The notes under the pieces: generated by a model
What the model saw: the letters and a program-made list of their open reading frames with translations, nothing else
Databases searched by the model: none
Told to the model about the DNA's origin: nothing
Made by a program: the position numbers and the translations under genes
Assembly (NCBI GenBank): GCA_036399775.1
Contig: DASWMJ010000028.1
Coordinates: 29,842-93,841 of the forward strand
DNA: 64,000 bases
From: JADMIH01 sp036399775
GTDB taxonomy: Bacteria > Chloroflexota > Chloroflexia > QHBQ01 > JADMIH01
Reading direction: 5' to 3'
Part shown: in pieces, positions 14,638 through 22,253 of the stretch
Numbering within the stretch: position 1 is the first letter of the stretch
Layout of the letters: each line of letters begins with the position of its first letter

Positions 14638-15729
14638 CTATGATAGCAGGCTGATGCAGTCGAGGTCCATGAACGCGCCCGTGAGACAGCGCAGCTTCGG
14701 CAGCCAGTATGCATGGGACGCCCCGCTCGTCTGGTCCCACACCGGGTCGAAGGCCATGTACAGGACGCACAGCCGGTAATCCATCATCAGGTCGTGCCAG
14801 CTATACCCCTCGACTCCATGCGCCAGCAGAGCGTTGTGATACCGCCTGAGCAGCTTCTCCTCCCGCCCCATCTCCTTCCTTTGCTCCGGCGTCCAGAACG
14901 TCGCGAACATATACACCAGGTCGTAGGCGGGCAGGTTGGCGCTAACGCTATCGAAATCTATGAGGTAAGCATTCTCTTGCCCCGGCGCGGTGGGGCAAAG
15001 AAACTGGATAAAGTAGCAATCGCCCTGCGAAAGCGTTATCGCCCGCATGTCGCCAAAGCGGTCGGCCAGATAGCGGTCCCAGAGGCCGGCGAAGTAGGAC
15101 AGCGTCTTCTCATATAGCTCCCGCTCCTCCGACGTAATCATGTGTCCCGCTTGCTCAACGAAGAGCGCCCACTCCCGCATGCGCCTCTCCGTGTATTCCT
15201 TGTACGCCCCCGCACCGTCAAGCTGCGTCCTGATACTGGCGAACCCCTTGCCCAGTTGAGGGTGCTCCCACCAGTAGGCGTGGAATCCGGCGATAGCATC
15301 CACCATCTGCTCAAGGTGCTCCTGCGCGGGCATCGTCTCCCCGGCAAGCAATTGCGCCTTCGTTACGGGGGTGATGTGGGTGGCTGAGAGGTCGGCAAGC
15401 AGCATGTGGGACATGCCGCTTTCCTCCGAATAAGCCGCGTCATAGCAGGGCACGAGCATCGGCAAATCTGCGCCCTTATCCTGCACGAAACGGTAGAAGG
15501 CCACCTCCTCCCTGCCCCATTCAGGTTCCTTGCTCATCTTCAAGAAGAGGCGGCGCGGAGCATCCCCAGGAGCATCATCCGAGTAGCTTACTTCCAGGTG
15601 ATAAGAATATGAGTTCAAAATGGTCGACGCGCGCCTGTCCACCGACATTACGCGCCCGCCGCTCAACACGCCCCGCTCCCGCAGCACGCCCGTGAGCCAA
15701 TCCGGTGTCGCCCGCTCCACGCTCGTCAA
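14638..15729 (-). CDS. Phosphotransferase-fold protein (APH/ecdysteroid-kinase-like) with altered catalytic loop
   Basis: The 363-residue protein has a kinase-like N-lobe (L-F-L-K near residue 62), a helical middle, and the segment S-Q235-G-D237-C-Y-F-I-Q242 followed by I-D258-F-D260. In aminoglycoside phosphotransferase-fold enzymes this would be H-G-D-x-x-x-x-N and D-F/W-x. The catalytic Asp and the metal Asp are kept, but His is Gln and Asn is Gln. It may phosphorylate a small molecule or have lost activity. I chose TTG at 15729 because AGGAGG lies nine bases upstream; an open frame extends further without such a site. It is a lone gene; family 3 repeats lie upstream. Confidence 0.75.
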   Translation of the reverse strand: MTSVERATPDWLTGVLRERGVLSGGRVMSVDRRASTILNSYSYHLEVSYSDDAPGDAPRRLFLKMSKEPEWGREEVAFYRFVQDKGADLPMLVPCYDAAYSEESGMSHMLLADLSATHITPVTKAQLLAGETMPAQEHLEQMVDAIAGFHAYWWEHPQLGKGFASIRTQLDGAGAYKEYTERRMREWALFVEQAGHMITSEERELYEKTLSYFAGLWDRYLADRFGDMRAITLSQGDCYFIQFLCPTAPGQENAYLIDFDSVSANLPAYDLVYMFATFWTPEQRKEMGREEKLLRRYHNALLAHGVEGYSWHDLMMDYRLCVLYMAFDPVWDQTSGASHAYWLPKLRCLTGAFMDLDCISLLS

Positions 15730-15803
15730 TGCTCCATTCCTCCTGACCAAGTATAGCAGAGTATGCAGATAACACCTTGGTTGCAAAGATTAAAAGATGT
15801 TTC

Positions 15804-15870
15804 CGGTAGGGGCGACCCGCATACTCGCGCGCCACCCCACCAGGACGAGCATGTGGGTCGCCCTTACCGT
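15804..15870. repeat. Palindromic element, family 3 (copy c)
   Basis: Arms of about 19 bases (CGGTAGGGGCGACCCGCAT and its near complement, two mismatches) enclose about 30 bases. It fills part of the 367-base gap between the phosphotransferase and DUF1801 genes, which holds no gene. Confidence 0.8.
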
Positions 15871-15902
15871 TGATTGCCTTTCCTAAGTGTTCGAAATAAG
15901 GC

Positions 15903-15992
15903 TGTAGGGGCGTGATTTATCGCGCCCTGGTGAGGGAGACAGACCAACTTCGTGCGTATCCCCGCCAGGGCGCGGTAAATCACGCCCCTACA
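15903..15992. repeat. Palindromic element with GTGATTTATCGCGCC arms (family 3 relative)
   Basis: Arms at 15903-15930 and 15965-15992 are 28 bases long with one mismatch and begin TGTAGGGGCGTGATTTATCG. A related GGGGCGCGATTTATCGCGCCCC hairpin is at 63882-63903. It lies 33 bases from copy c, so two palindromes occupy the same gap. Confidence 0.85.
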
Positions 15993-16096
15993 ATTATTCT
16001 CCTATATCCCAAAGGTCCTCACAGACTCACGCCTGTACCAGTAAGACCTGACAGCATGAGGGTCCTCGAACGGTCCACCGCGCAGGCGGCGCGCCC

Positions 16097-16558
16097 TCAG
16101 CTCACCGCTTGCTTCACGAGCGCGCCAATCGCCGCCTCTTCGGCGGCGGTCAACTCCTTCAGCGCGAAGGCGGTCGGCCACATGGCGCCTTCATCGAGGT
16201 TCGCCGTGTCGTTGAAGCCGAGCGTCGCGTACCGCGTGTTGAACTTCTGCGCGCATTGAAAGAAGCAGACGATCTTGCCGTCCCTGGCATACGCGGGCAT
16301 CCCGTACCAGAGTTTCGGCGAGAGGGCAGGCGCGCTGGCTCTGATGATAGCATGCAGCCGCTCGCCTATGGCGCGGTCCGATTCCGTCATCTCAGCGATC
16401 TTCGCGAGCACGGCGCGTTCTCCCTCCGCCTCGTTCGCGGCTGCTTTCAGCTCTTTGGCGCGCTCCTTCATCGCGGCTCGTTCCTCGTCCGTGAATCCCT
16501 TGGACTTCTTGCCGGTCGCGGTGGTGCTCTTGGCGGACTTCTTGTCTACTTCTTGCAT
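16097..16558 (-). CDS. DUF1801 (YdhG-like) protein
   Basis: The 153-residue protein starts with a lysine-rich segment and a charged helix (about 20-60), then has the DUF1801 core: I-I-R-A-S-A-P-x-L-S-P-K-L-W-Y-G-M-P-A-Y-type segment, G-K-I-V-C-F-F and R-Y-A-T-L-G-F. Members include B. subtilis YdhG/FraC-type iron chaperone-like proteins and many uncharacterised ones; the fold is a small alpha/beta sandwich. The K/R-rich N-terminal extension could bind nucleic acid, which is inference. It lies 67 bases downstream of the GYD-domain gene on the same strand, so the two may share a transcript. Confidence 0.85.
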   Translation of the reverse strand: MQEVDKKSAKSTTATGKKSKGFTDEERAAMKERAKELKAAANEAEGERAVLAKIAEMTESDRAIGERLHAIIRASAPALSPKLWYGMPAYARDGKIVCFFQCAQKFNTRYATLGFNDTANLDEGAMWPTAFALKELTAAEEAAIGALVKQAVS

Positions 16559-16625
16559 ACAGGATTCCTTTCTACTCGGAGAGTTAGGAGCGTCACTGGT
16601 TTCTGCGAGAGCCGGTGGAGCCTGC

Positions 16626-16955
16626 CTACGACTCTCCCGGTCTGCGGTAGCCGATGCCCTTCGCCCTGGCGAGTGCCTCGAGCGTATCTTCGACGGTCAT
16701 CAGGACCGTTGTCTCGGCCCTGGATAGGGCGCCGCCTGCCGCGATAGCGAGCACCACGCCTGACATCGAGATGTTGTCTGGCGCCTCAAAGATCGCGTAA
16801 GCGTCGTATTCACCGAAACCATACCAAAAGCCCTGTAGGGTGCCCCCCACCTGTTCGATGTACGCGCGCGCTGCATCGCGGCGGTCCTCAGGGTTCTGAA
16901 TCAGCCGCGACCATGTTTCAGGCGTATAGCTGAAGCGCATGAGATAGAGAGACAT
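16626..16955 (-). CDS. GYD domain protein
   Basis: The 109-residue protein matches the GYD family (a ferredoxin-like alpha/beta fold): M-x-L-Y-L-M-R-F-S-Y-T-P-E-T-W, G-G-x-L-x-G-F-W-Y-x-F-G-E-Y-D-A-Y-A-I-F-E-A-P-D, and R-A-E-T-T-V-L-M-T. The family name comes from the conserved G-x-Y-D that appears here as G-E-Y-D. No biochemical role is known. Upstream, TACCTCC on the plus strand is a strong ribosome-binding site. It precedes the DUF1801 gene in a likely two-gene unit. Confidence 0.9.
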   Translation of the reverse strand: MSLYLMRFSYTPETWSRLIQNPEDRRDAARAYIEQVGGTLQGFWYGFGEYDAYAIFEAPDNISMSGVVLAIAAGGALSRAETTVLMTVEDTLEALARAKGIGYRRPGES

Positions 16956-17127
16956 AAGTACCTCCTGATCAGGGATTATGAGAACTTGGCTGCCGGGCCG
17001 CAGTCTTTACAAGAGTACCTCGTTTAACCATGACGCACCCCCGGCGAGGTGTCGCGTGCATTATACCATCCGTGTGGCGGAGCAACGAGAATAGGATGAT
17101 GACTTTTAGCCTACCCACCCGTCGCGT

Positions 17128-17164
17128 TAAATAAATATGAGGGCGAATTCCAAACTCGCCCTCA
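17128..17164 (-). terminator. Rho-independent terminator of the secreted CarboxypepD_reg-like gene
   Basis: On the minus strand a perfect 9-bp stem TGAGGGCGA/TCGCCCTCA (17164-17156 and 17146-17138) is followed by an AT-rich tail TATTTATTTAA. It starts 31 bases after the stop at 17196. Confidence 0.85.
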
Positions 17165-17195
17165 CAACCTTGTCAGATATTGTTGTGCTTACTTC

Positions 17196-17612
17196 TTACT
17201 TCTGAAGTTCAACCTGAGACCTGACGGTCTGGCCAGCCTTGACGCTGATCTGGGTGTTTACCGTCTCGTAGCCGGCGGCTGTGATGTACATCTTGTAAGC
17301 GCCCTGCTGGAGCCTGAACTCTACGGCGTCGCTCTGGGCAGTGGGGTCATTAGCTCCAACTACCGCTTTTGCTACCACGTTGCCGCTGGCGTTGAGGACC
17401 TCGATCTCGGCGCCGTTGACGATCTCCTGGGTCTTAGCATCTACGACCCTTACGATGTACGTACCGATGGTGCTGCGTCCGGTTGAAAGGCCGTTAGCAG
17501 GCGTGGCTGCCGAGGCGGAACCTGCGGCGAACATGGCGGCGAAGGCCATCATGATAGCGAACAGGCCCAGGACGCGGACCGAGTTGCGGGTGCTTGCGAT
17601 TACGTTTGACAT
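17196..17612 (-). CDS. Secreted carboxypeptidase-regulatory/PEGA-like beta-sandwich protein
   Basis: Starting at ATG 17612 (AGAAGGAG ten bases upstream), the protein has 138 residues. The first 35 form a signal peptide with A-S-A-A-T as the likely cleavage region. The mature part is a single beta-sandwich: Y-I-V-R-V-V-D-A-K-T-Q-E-I-V-N-G-A-x-I-x-V, G-A-Y-K-M-Y-I-T-A-A-G-Y-E-T, and V-K-A-G-Q-T-V. This is the layout of carboxypeptidase regulatory-like and PEGA domains, used as surface adhesive or spacer modules. An AT-rich 262-base upstream region and a strong terminator suggest a well-expressed single gene. The frame remains open to 17750 but the signal peptide fixes the start. No anchoring signal is present. 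Confidence 0.75.
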   Translation of the reverse strand: MSNVIASTRNSVRVLGLFAIMMAFAAMFAAGSASAATPANGLSTGRSTIGTYIVRVVDAKTQEIVNGAEIEVLNASGNVVAKAVVGANDPTAQSDAVEFRLQQGAYKMYITAAGYETVNTQISVKAGQTVRSQVELQK

Positions 17613-17874
17613 TGTTTTATATGCTCCTTCTGTATTCTTTGTTTTGGTTTGATTTTGTTTATTTGACGAATTCTTTTGTATCGCTTCGTTCTGACGTAAT
17701 TGTATGGGACGCACGCTGAAGAAAGGCTGAAAATCGAATGGGTGAGCCATAAGATCACCTTAAAAAGAGGAAGATTCTCGAGCGCTGGTTATTCTATATG
17801 CTAGAATGACAAGAGGGTAAAAAGCAAAGCCCGTAGGCTAAAGGAAGAGTGAGGCGTCCCAGGTAGGGGGAGGT

Positions 17875-18570
17875 ATGCCAACTTATGCCACCGACAGAAG
17901 TGATTTACGAGAATGGAGACAGGCCGTGAATGATACCGGCCAGCATGCACGCTTCCTGCACGGTCGCGCGGAGGTCATAGCCTTCGTAGTTATTCTATTC
18001 ACTGCCGGTTGCGACCTGCCCTTCGTGCAGAAAAGCCCTGAGCAAGAGCTAAGGGAAGAGCTAAGTAACGACCCCGAAATCAGGAGCTACCAGATAGAAG
18101 GCTCTAAGCCCCTGGTAGGCGGAAACAACAGTGGAGGGGGCATAGTAGTCTACAGCGCATACCGGCGCACGGGAGAGTATGTTCGTGGGCACCTGGTTGT
18201 GGGACCAATCAAGAACGGTGTTCGAGCGTCTGGAGGCGGGCGCCATGTAGCCGATCCGAACATACCCGCGAGCGCTGTATTCTGTTATACAGTGTTGGCA
18301 GGAGGAGGCACACCCGGATATGTGGCGGTAATTGGCCGAGCAGACCCTCAAGATGTAGCATCCATAGAGGTAAGCTACTCTAACGGCGAGACTGCGAAGG
18401 AGGAGATGAAGGGAGGCACCGTTATAATAGTTATGCCCGGAGCATCGGATCCCACGAGTATCAGGGCAATAGGTCACGCCGGAGAGATATTACATGAGGC
18501 AAAACCGGACTCGGTACCCCCGCTACGGCCAAACGAGATGATGTCAGATCCAGAGGAATGCACCCCTTAG
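17875..18570 (+). CDS. Putative lipoprotein of unknown function
   Basis: A hydrophobic stretch (about 33-45) ends in L-F-T-A-G-C46, a good lipobox, so the protein is probably a lipid-anchored exported protein of about 185 mature residues. GTG at 17926, with GGAG upstream, would give a more usual 28-residue signal and may be the true start; ATG 17875 has its purine-rich site almost touching it. The mature part begins with Q-K-S-P-E-Q-E-L-R-E-E-L helix, then beta-rich G-G-G-I-V-V-Y-S and V-V-G-P regions. I recognise no family. It is followed 53 bases later by another short secreted-type gene. Confidence 0.55.
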   Translation: MPTYATDRSDLREWRQAVNDTGQHARFLHGRAEVIAFVVILFTAGCDLPFVQKSPEQELREELSNDPEIRSYQIEGSKPLVGGNNSGGGIVVYSAYRRTGEYVRGHLVVGPIKNGVRASGGGRHVADPNIPASAVFCYTVLAGGGTPGYVAVIGRADPQDVASIEVSYSNGETAKEEMKGGTVIIVMPGASDPTSIRAIGHAGEILHEAKPDSVPPLRPNEMMSDPEECTP

Positions 18571-18623
18571 CAAACTGAACAGGGACCGGCTTTGCTGGTT
18601 CTGTGCGTGGCAACGGAGGAACG

Positions 18624-19025
18624 ATGAGCACAAAGTCGCCCGGACCCGGCGCCGCCCGGCGCTTGCTGCCCTGGGCTATAGTGATTGCTTTTGTCCTGCT
18701 GGTTGCCTGTCCCGTATCGGCAGTGGCCTACGTTGCCATAACCCAGCAGAACGTGTCGCTGGGTACCGACACTCTTAGCCTCGAAATTGAGCCTGCTCCT
18801 CCGGGTGCCCCATTTTTGAACTCTATTAGCTCAGGAGAAGGACACGAGCATTGTTCGAATGGCTCATGCACCTCAACAATGTGCAAGTCCGAGGGAACGC
18901 AGTTGTTGGTCGCCGAAATCAGCATAAAGCAATGCACAGTGAGCACTCAGCCCCTTCCGAGGTTCATTCCACCCCGACCCTTGCCTGGCGTCTTGACGCC
19001 GCCAACGCCCACAGTACACTCGTAA
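18624..19025 (+). CDS. Small membrane-anchored or exported protein, unknown family
   Basis: ATG 18624 follows CGGAGGA closely. The 133-residue protein has a basic start, one strong hydrophobic helix (about 15-38, L-P-W-A-I-V-I-A-F-V-L-L-V) and a polar remainder with four or five cysteines (in H-C-S-N-G-S-C-T-S-T-M-C and K-Q-C), then a proline-rich C-terminus. The cysteine cluster suggests disulphides outside the cell. No family is recognised. It follows the putative lipoprotein gene, and both may be co-expressed. It converges on the nitroreductase gene. Confidence 0.5.
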   Translation: MSTKSPGPGAARRLLPWAIVIAFVLLVACPVSAVAYVAITQQNVSLGTDTLSLEIEPAPPGAPFLNSISSGEGHEHCSNGSCTSTMCKSEGTQLLVAEISIKQCTVSTQPLPRFIPPRPLPGVLTPPTPTVHS

Positions 19026-19105
19026 GCTATCCCCCGGTGTCGGGCCGCGCAAAACGCCGGGGCGTGAAAGCAGGCACGAACGCAACTACTGGCTCACCTG
19101 AAGCA

Positions 19106-19738
19106 TCATTTCGGCCACAAAGGCTCCGGCACCGTGAAGCCCAGGTCGCCCTCCCAGCTATTGCGTGCCGCCACCTCGTGCACCGGCTTGCGACGACCTA
19201 CCCCCCACTTACCGAGCGGGTAACCCATCGTAACGACCCCGTGCACCTTCCAGCCTGCGTCCTTCGGCACACCGAGGATCTCCATAACCTCATTCGGAAA
19301 GTAACTCTGCAAGAACCCTGTCAATGTAGAGCCGACCCCCTCGGCGCGGGCTGCCAGCATCGCGTTCTGGAGCGCCGGGTAGATTCCGCTCCCCTCTATG
19401 GTGCGCCCGAATCCGACCAGCAGCAACGGCACTTCGTGAAAGTGCTCGACCAGGTGAACGCCTGATCGGAGCGTCCGCGCCATAGCCGGGTCATCCTTCA
19501 TCATGTCCATGAAGACCTCGAGCGGCGCGCCAACCATGCGCTCCATCCCCTGCTTGTAGAGGGGCGCGAGCTTGGCCTTGATCTCCGGGTCATCAACCAG
19601 GATGAATCGCCACCCCTCCCCGATGTGGGGTGCGCGAATGGCAGCATCGAGGATGCGGGCCTGAACGTCGTAGGGGATCGGGTCGGGTTTCAGCCTGCGC
19701 ATCGAGCGGGTCGTGTAGATTGCCTCGTAGATATCCAT
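19106..19738 (-). CDS. Nitroreductase family protein
   Basis: ATG 19738 has AGGAGGG five to six bases upstream and gives 210 residues, a typical size for FMN-dependent nitroreductases of the NfsA/FRP fold. The opening M-D-I-Y-E-A-I-Y-T-T-R-S-M-R-R-L-K-P-D-P holds the R-S-x-R phosphate-contact motif for FMN. A-P-H-I-G-E-G-W-R-F matches the A-P-S-x-x-N-x-Q-x-W-R-F element. The helix-strand with L-x-A-R-A-E-G-V-G-S-T-L is also typical. It should reduce quinones, nitro compounds or related substrates with NAD(P)H. It is the last gene in a run of four minus-strand genes with two dehydrogenases. Confidence 0.92.
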   Translation of the reverse strand: MDIYEAIYTTRSMRRLKPDPIPYDVQARILDAAIRAPHIGEGWRFILVDDPEIKAKLAPLYKQGMERMVGAPLEVFMDMMKDDPAMARTLRSGVHLVEHFHEVPLLLVGFGRTIEGSGIYPALQNAMLAARAEGVGSTLTGFLQSYFPNEVMEILGVPKDAGWKVHGVVTMGYPLGKWGVGRRKPVHEVAARNSWEGDLGFTVPEPLWPK

Positions 19739-19800
19739 GTGGTCCCTCCTGATTAATTTGTGGTTACTTTGTCTCTTCCGTTTCAATCATGTGCATGTGG

Positions 19801-20781
19801 TCATTTGTTATTCTGTTCCACGTTGATGACGATTTTTCCTTTGGCGCGTCCTTCTCCCAGATACCGGAGCGCTTCAGGGACCTCGCTTAACGGGTAGCAT
19901 TTGTCAACGACCGGGACGACCTTGCCCGCCGCGCAAAGCTCGGTTATATGAGCCAAATCTCTCGCATTCGGTTGAACCATCAGGTAGCGTATTTTCTTGC
20001 CGGTGGCTCTTCTAATCAATGGTCCCAGCAGCAAAATCTGTAAAGCTGTAGGCACTGAGCCTCCGACGGCGAAGTAACTTCCATTGGGCTTTAGCGCCCG
20101 CTTGTAGGCGAAAACCGAACGAAGTGCGATAACATCAAGTATCAGGTCATACTCTTTGCCATTCCTGGTGAAATCTTCCCGCGTGTAATCAATGACGTGG
20201 TCCGCGCCAAGCGAGCGCATAAAGTCCAGCTTGCTACCGCTACCCACCCCGGTGACCTCAGCACCGTATAATTTGGCAAACTGCACCGCAAACGAGCCTG
20301 CTCCCCCGCCAGCGCCATTGACCAAGACCTTTTGCCCCGGCTCGACCTGCCCTTTATCGCGAATCCCCTGCAAAGCGATCACTGCCGCTTGCGGGACGGC
20401 CGCTGCTTCCTCGAATGTCATGCTGGCCGGTTTCAGCGCCAGGGTCTTTCCACGAACGCAGACATACTCGGCAAAACCACCCATACGCCCGATGATGTCC
20501 CCAAAAACCTCATCCCCCGGTTTAAATCGCGTGACGTTTCTGCCAACCTCTTCGACTCGCCCGGCTATGTCCGATCCGAGTACCTGGCGGCGTGGTTTTC
20601 TAAGCCCCAACATCCGGACCCACAACGGTCTACCTGTCAGCGCCTCCCAGTCAGACCTATTCACGGATACCGCCTGAATCTTGATCAGCACTTCATCGTC
20701 TGTAGGGGTGGGTTTCGCTACCTCTTTGAGTTGAAGAACCTCCGGTGGCCCGTATTTTGTGTAAACAACCGCTTTCATCAT
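19801..20781 (-). CDS. Zinc-independent MDR family NAD(P)-dependent oxidoreductase
   Basis: The 326-residue protein is a medium-chain dehydrogenase/reductase of the quinone oxidoreductase type. The GroES-like N-domain (M-K-A-V-V-Y-T-K-Y-G-P-P-E-V-L) is followed by V-N-G-A-G-G-G-A-G (154-162), the nucleotide-binding A/G-x-x-G-x-x-G turn, and L-G-A-D-H-V-I-D-Y (191-199). The catalytic zinc cysteine and the structural zinc-loop cysteines are absent, pointing to quinone or enone reduction rather than alcohol oxidation. Two bases separate its ATG from the stop of a paralogous gene, so the pair is translationally coupled. Tandem duplication is likely. Confidence 0.9.
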   Translation of the reverse strand: MMKAVVYTKYGPPEVLQLKEVAKPTPTDDEVLIKIQAVSVNRSDWEALTGRPLWVRMLGLRKPRRQVLGSDIAGRVEEVGRNVTRFKPGDEVFGDIIGRMGGFAEYVCVRGKTLALKPASMTFEEAAAVPQAAVIALQGIRDKGQVEPGQKVLVNGAGGGAGSFAVQFAKLYGAEVTGVGSGSKLDFMRSLGADHVIDYTREDFTRNGKEYDLILDVIALRSVFAYKRALKPNGSYFAVGGSVPTALQILLLGPLIRRATGKKIRYLMVQPNARDLAHITELCAAGKVVPVVDKCYPLSEVPEALRYLGEGRAKGKIVINVEQNNK

Positions 20782-20783
20782 GA

Positions 20784-21758
20784 TTACTCCACAGTTATGA
20801 TCACATTCCCCTTCTTACCGCCCGCTTCGACGTACCGGTGAGCATCGACGATCTGTTCCAGAGGGTAGGTCCTGTCGATAACTGTTTTTATCTTCCCCGC
20901 CTCCATAAGCTCTTTGAGGAGAGCTAGATTTTCGGCCCTGCCGGTTCTGTAATCCTTTACTCTTTTCTTCCTCTTTGTTACTGAGGTCCACACACCTCGT
21001 ATCATCTGTGACAACCCAAGCTGATCCGAAATGAAGGTCCCATTTTGCTTTAGCGCCCTTTTACTCCGTGAGAACGAACTCTTGCTTGCCACGTCAATAA
21101 TGGCATCATAGGTCTCACCTCTTTTGGTGAAGTCTTCCCGCGTGTAATCGATGACATGATCTGCCCCGATAGAGCGCAGCATCTCCAACTTCCCCGTACT
21201 GTCTAGAGCTGTCACCTCAGCTTGAAAGTGTTTGGCAAGCTGGGCCGCGAAAGTGCCGATACTTCCTCCCGCCGCAATAATTAGAACCTTCTGCCCTGGT
21301 TGGAGCTTTGCTTTCCTGATATGTCGCAGCGCTTCAAGCCCGCCCATAGAAATAGCAGCAGCTTCCTTGTAGCTAATATTGGCGGGTTTCATCCCTATCA
21401 CCCCATTTTCGGGGAGACACTTGTACTCGGCATAAGCACCCAAACTGATGCCCGTACCCGCGAAAACCTGGTCACCAACTGAATATCGCTTTACAGCTTT
21501 CCCTACGGCTTCAATTTCCCCGGCCAGTTCCTGCCCTAATATTTTTATTCTCGTTGGCCTCATGAGACCCAATATTATTCGCGCTGGGAGCCGGAATAAT
21601 ATTGGGACTTTCAACCCCCGCAGTTCCATGTCACCTGCGGTTACGCTTGTGGCATGAATTCTTATCAGTACCTCATTATCCTTAGGAGCAGGTTTTTCAA
21701 CCTCTTGGAGCTGAAGAACATCAGGAGGCCCGTATTTTGTCCATACAACTGCTTTCAC
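20784..21758 (-). CDS. Zinc-independent MDR family NAD(P)-dependent oxidoreductase (paralogue)
   Basis: The 324-residue paralogue of the adjacent gene has the same layout: M-K-A-V-V-W-T-K-Y-G-P-P-D-V-L, L-G-Q-E-L-A-G-E-I, I-I-A-A-G-G-S-I-G (NAD(P)-binding turn), and G-A-D-H-V-I-D-Y-T-R-E-D-F. It also lacks zinc-binding cysteines. The start is GTG and overlaps the stop of the 98-residue upstream gene by four bases (GTGA), so translation is coupled along all three genes. Substrate is unknown; quinones or alpha,beta-unsaturated carbonyls are likely from the family. Confidence 0.9.
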   Translation of the reverse strand: MKAVVWTKYGPPDVLQLQEVEKPAPKDNEVLIRIHATSVTAGDMELRGLKVPILFRLPARIILGLMRPTRIKILGQELAGEIEAVGKAVKRYSVGDQVFAGTGISLGAYAEYKCLPENGVIGMKPANISYKEAAAISMGGLEALRHIRKAKLQPGQKVLIIAAGGSIGTFAAQLAKHFQAEVTALDSTGKLEMLRSIGADHVIDYTREDFTKRGETYDAIIDVASKSSFSRSKRALKQNGTFISDQLGLSQMIRGVWTSVTKRKKRVKDYRTGRAENLALLKELMEAGKIKTVIDRTYPLEQIVDAHRYVEAGGKKGNVIITVE

Positions 21759-22024
21759 GCGGTTCCTCCAGGTTTTGCATGTTTAGGCTCGGCGCGATTG
21801 ACTGAAATCAATGGCATCCCTAAATCTCGCACCTTTCTAAGTAATCCATGCAACGCGGCCTGGTCCACCACCGGGCCGGTCAAGAGCGTATCGCCGTTAT
21901 CTTCCAGCGTGATGGTCAGGCCCCCAAACCAGTCTGCCCATTGGCGGCCCAGGTGGCCCTTGATCCTGATTTGATAAGACGCGGGTTGGCCTGGATCAGT
22001 TTCTGGGCTGGGGTTGTTTGACAT
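21755..22024 (-). CDS. Conserved small protein of unknown function, first gene of the redox operon
   Basis: From ATG 22024 the protein has 89 residues. Its core Y-Q-I-R-I-K-G-H-L-G-R-Q-W-A-D-W-F-G-G-L is followed by a beta-hairpin-like I-T-L-E-D-N-G-D-T-L-L-T-G and a helix with L-L-R-K-V-R-D-L-G. I recall similar small proteins in Chloroflexota and cyanobacteria near oxidoreductases, but no function. The pattern suggests a compact alpha/beta domain, possibly dimeric. It overlaps the MDR gene by four bases. Upstream lie four tandem 10-base direct repeats (22161-22200), a candidate operator for the operon. Confidence 0.7.
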   Translation of the reverse strand: MSNNPSPETDPGQPASYQIRIKGHLGRQWADWFGGLTITLEDNGDTLLTGPVVDQAALHGLLRKVRDLGMPLISVNRAEPKHAKPGGTA

Positions 22025-22160
22025 TAGCCTGTATCCGTTACGACTGCCCACGACAGTCTGTGCCGCTTGCTCAATCTACACGCAGCATATCTCCATTAAG
22101 TATTCGAGGATAGACACTAAAGTGTTGTTTGAGGTGTTGATATTTCCCGTCGCGTCGCCA

Positions 22161-22200
22161 ACGGTCCCAAACGGTCCCAAACGGTCCCAAACGGTCCCAG
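22161..22200. promoter_or_regulatory. Four tandem 10-bp repeats (ACGGTCCCAA), candidate operator
   Basis: Four head-to-tail copies of ACGGTCCCAA (last copy ends AG) repeat at exactly one helical turn, so any bound protein would be placed on one face of the DNA. They lie 137 bases upstream of the redox operon start at 22024 and downstream of the MFS gene. A partly matching C-G-T-C-G-C / G-C-G-A-C-G pair flanks the array. A regulatory role is inference; replication slippage is an alternative. Confidence 0.5.
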
Positions 22201-22253
22201 CCGGATGCGCCCTCGTGATCGCTTGATCGCCTCTTTGCGGCGACGGGACCTAT

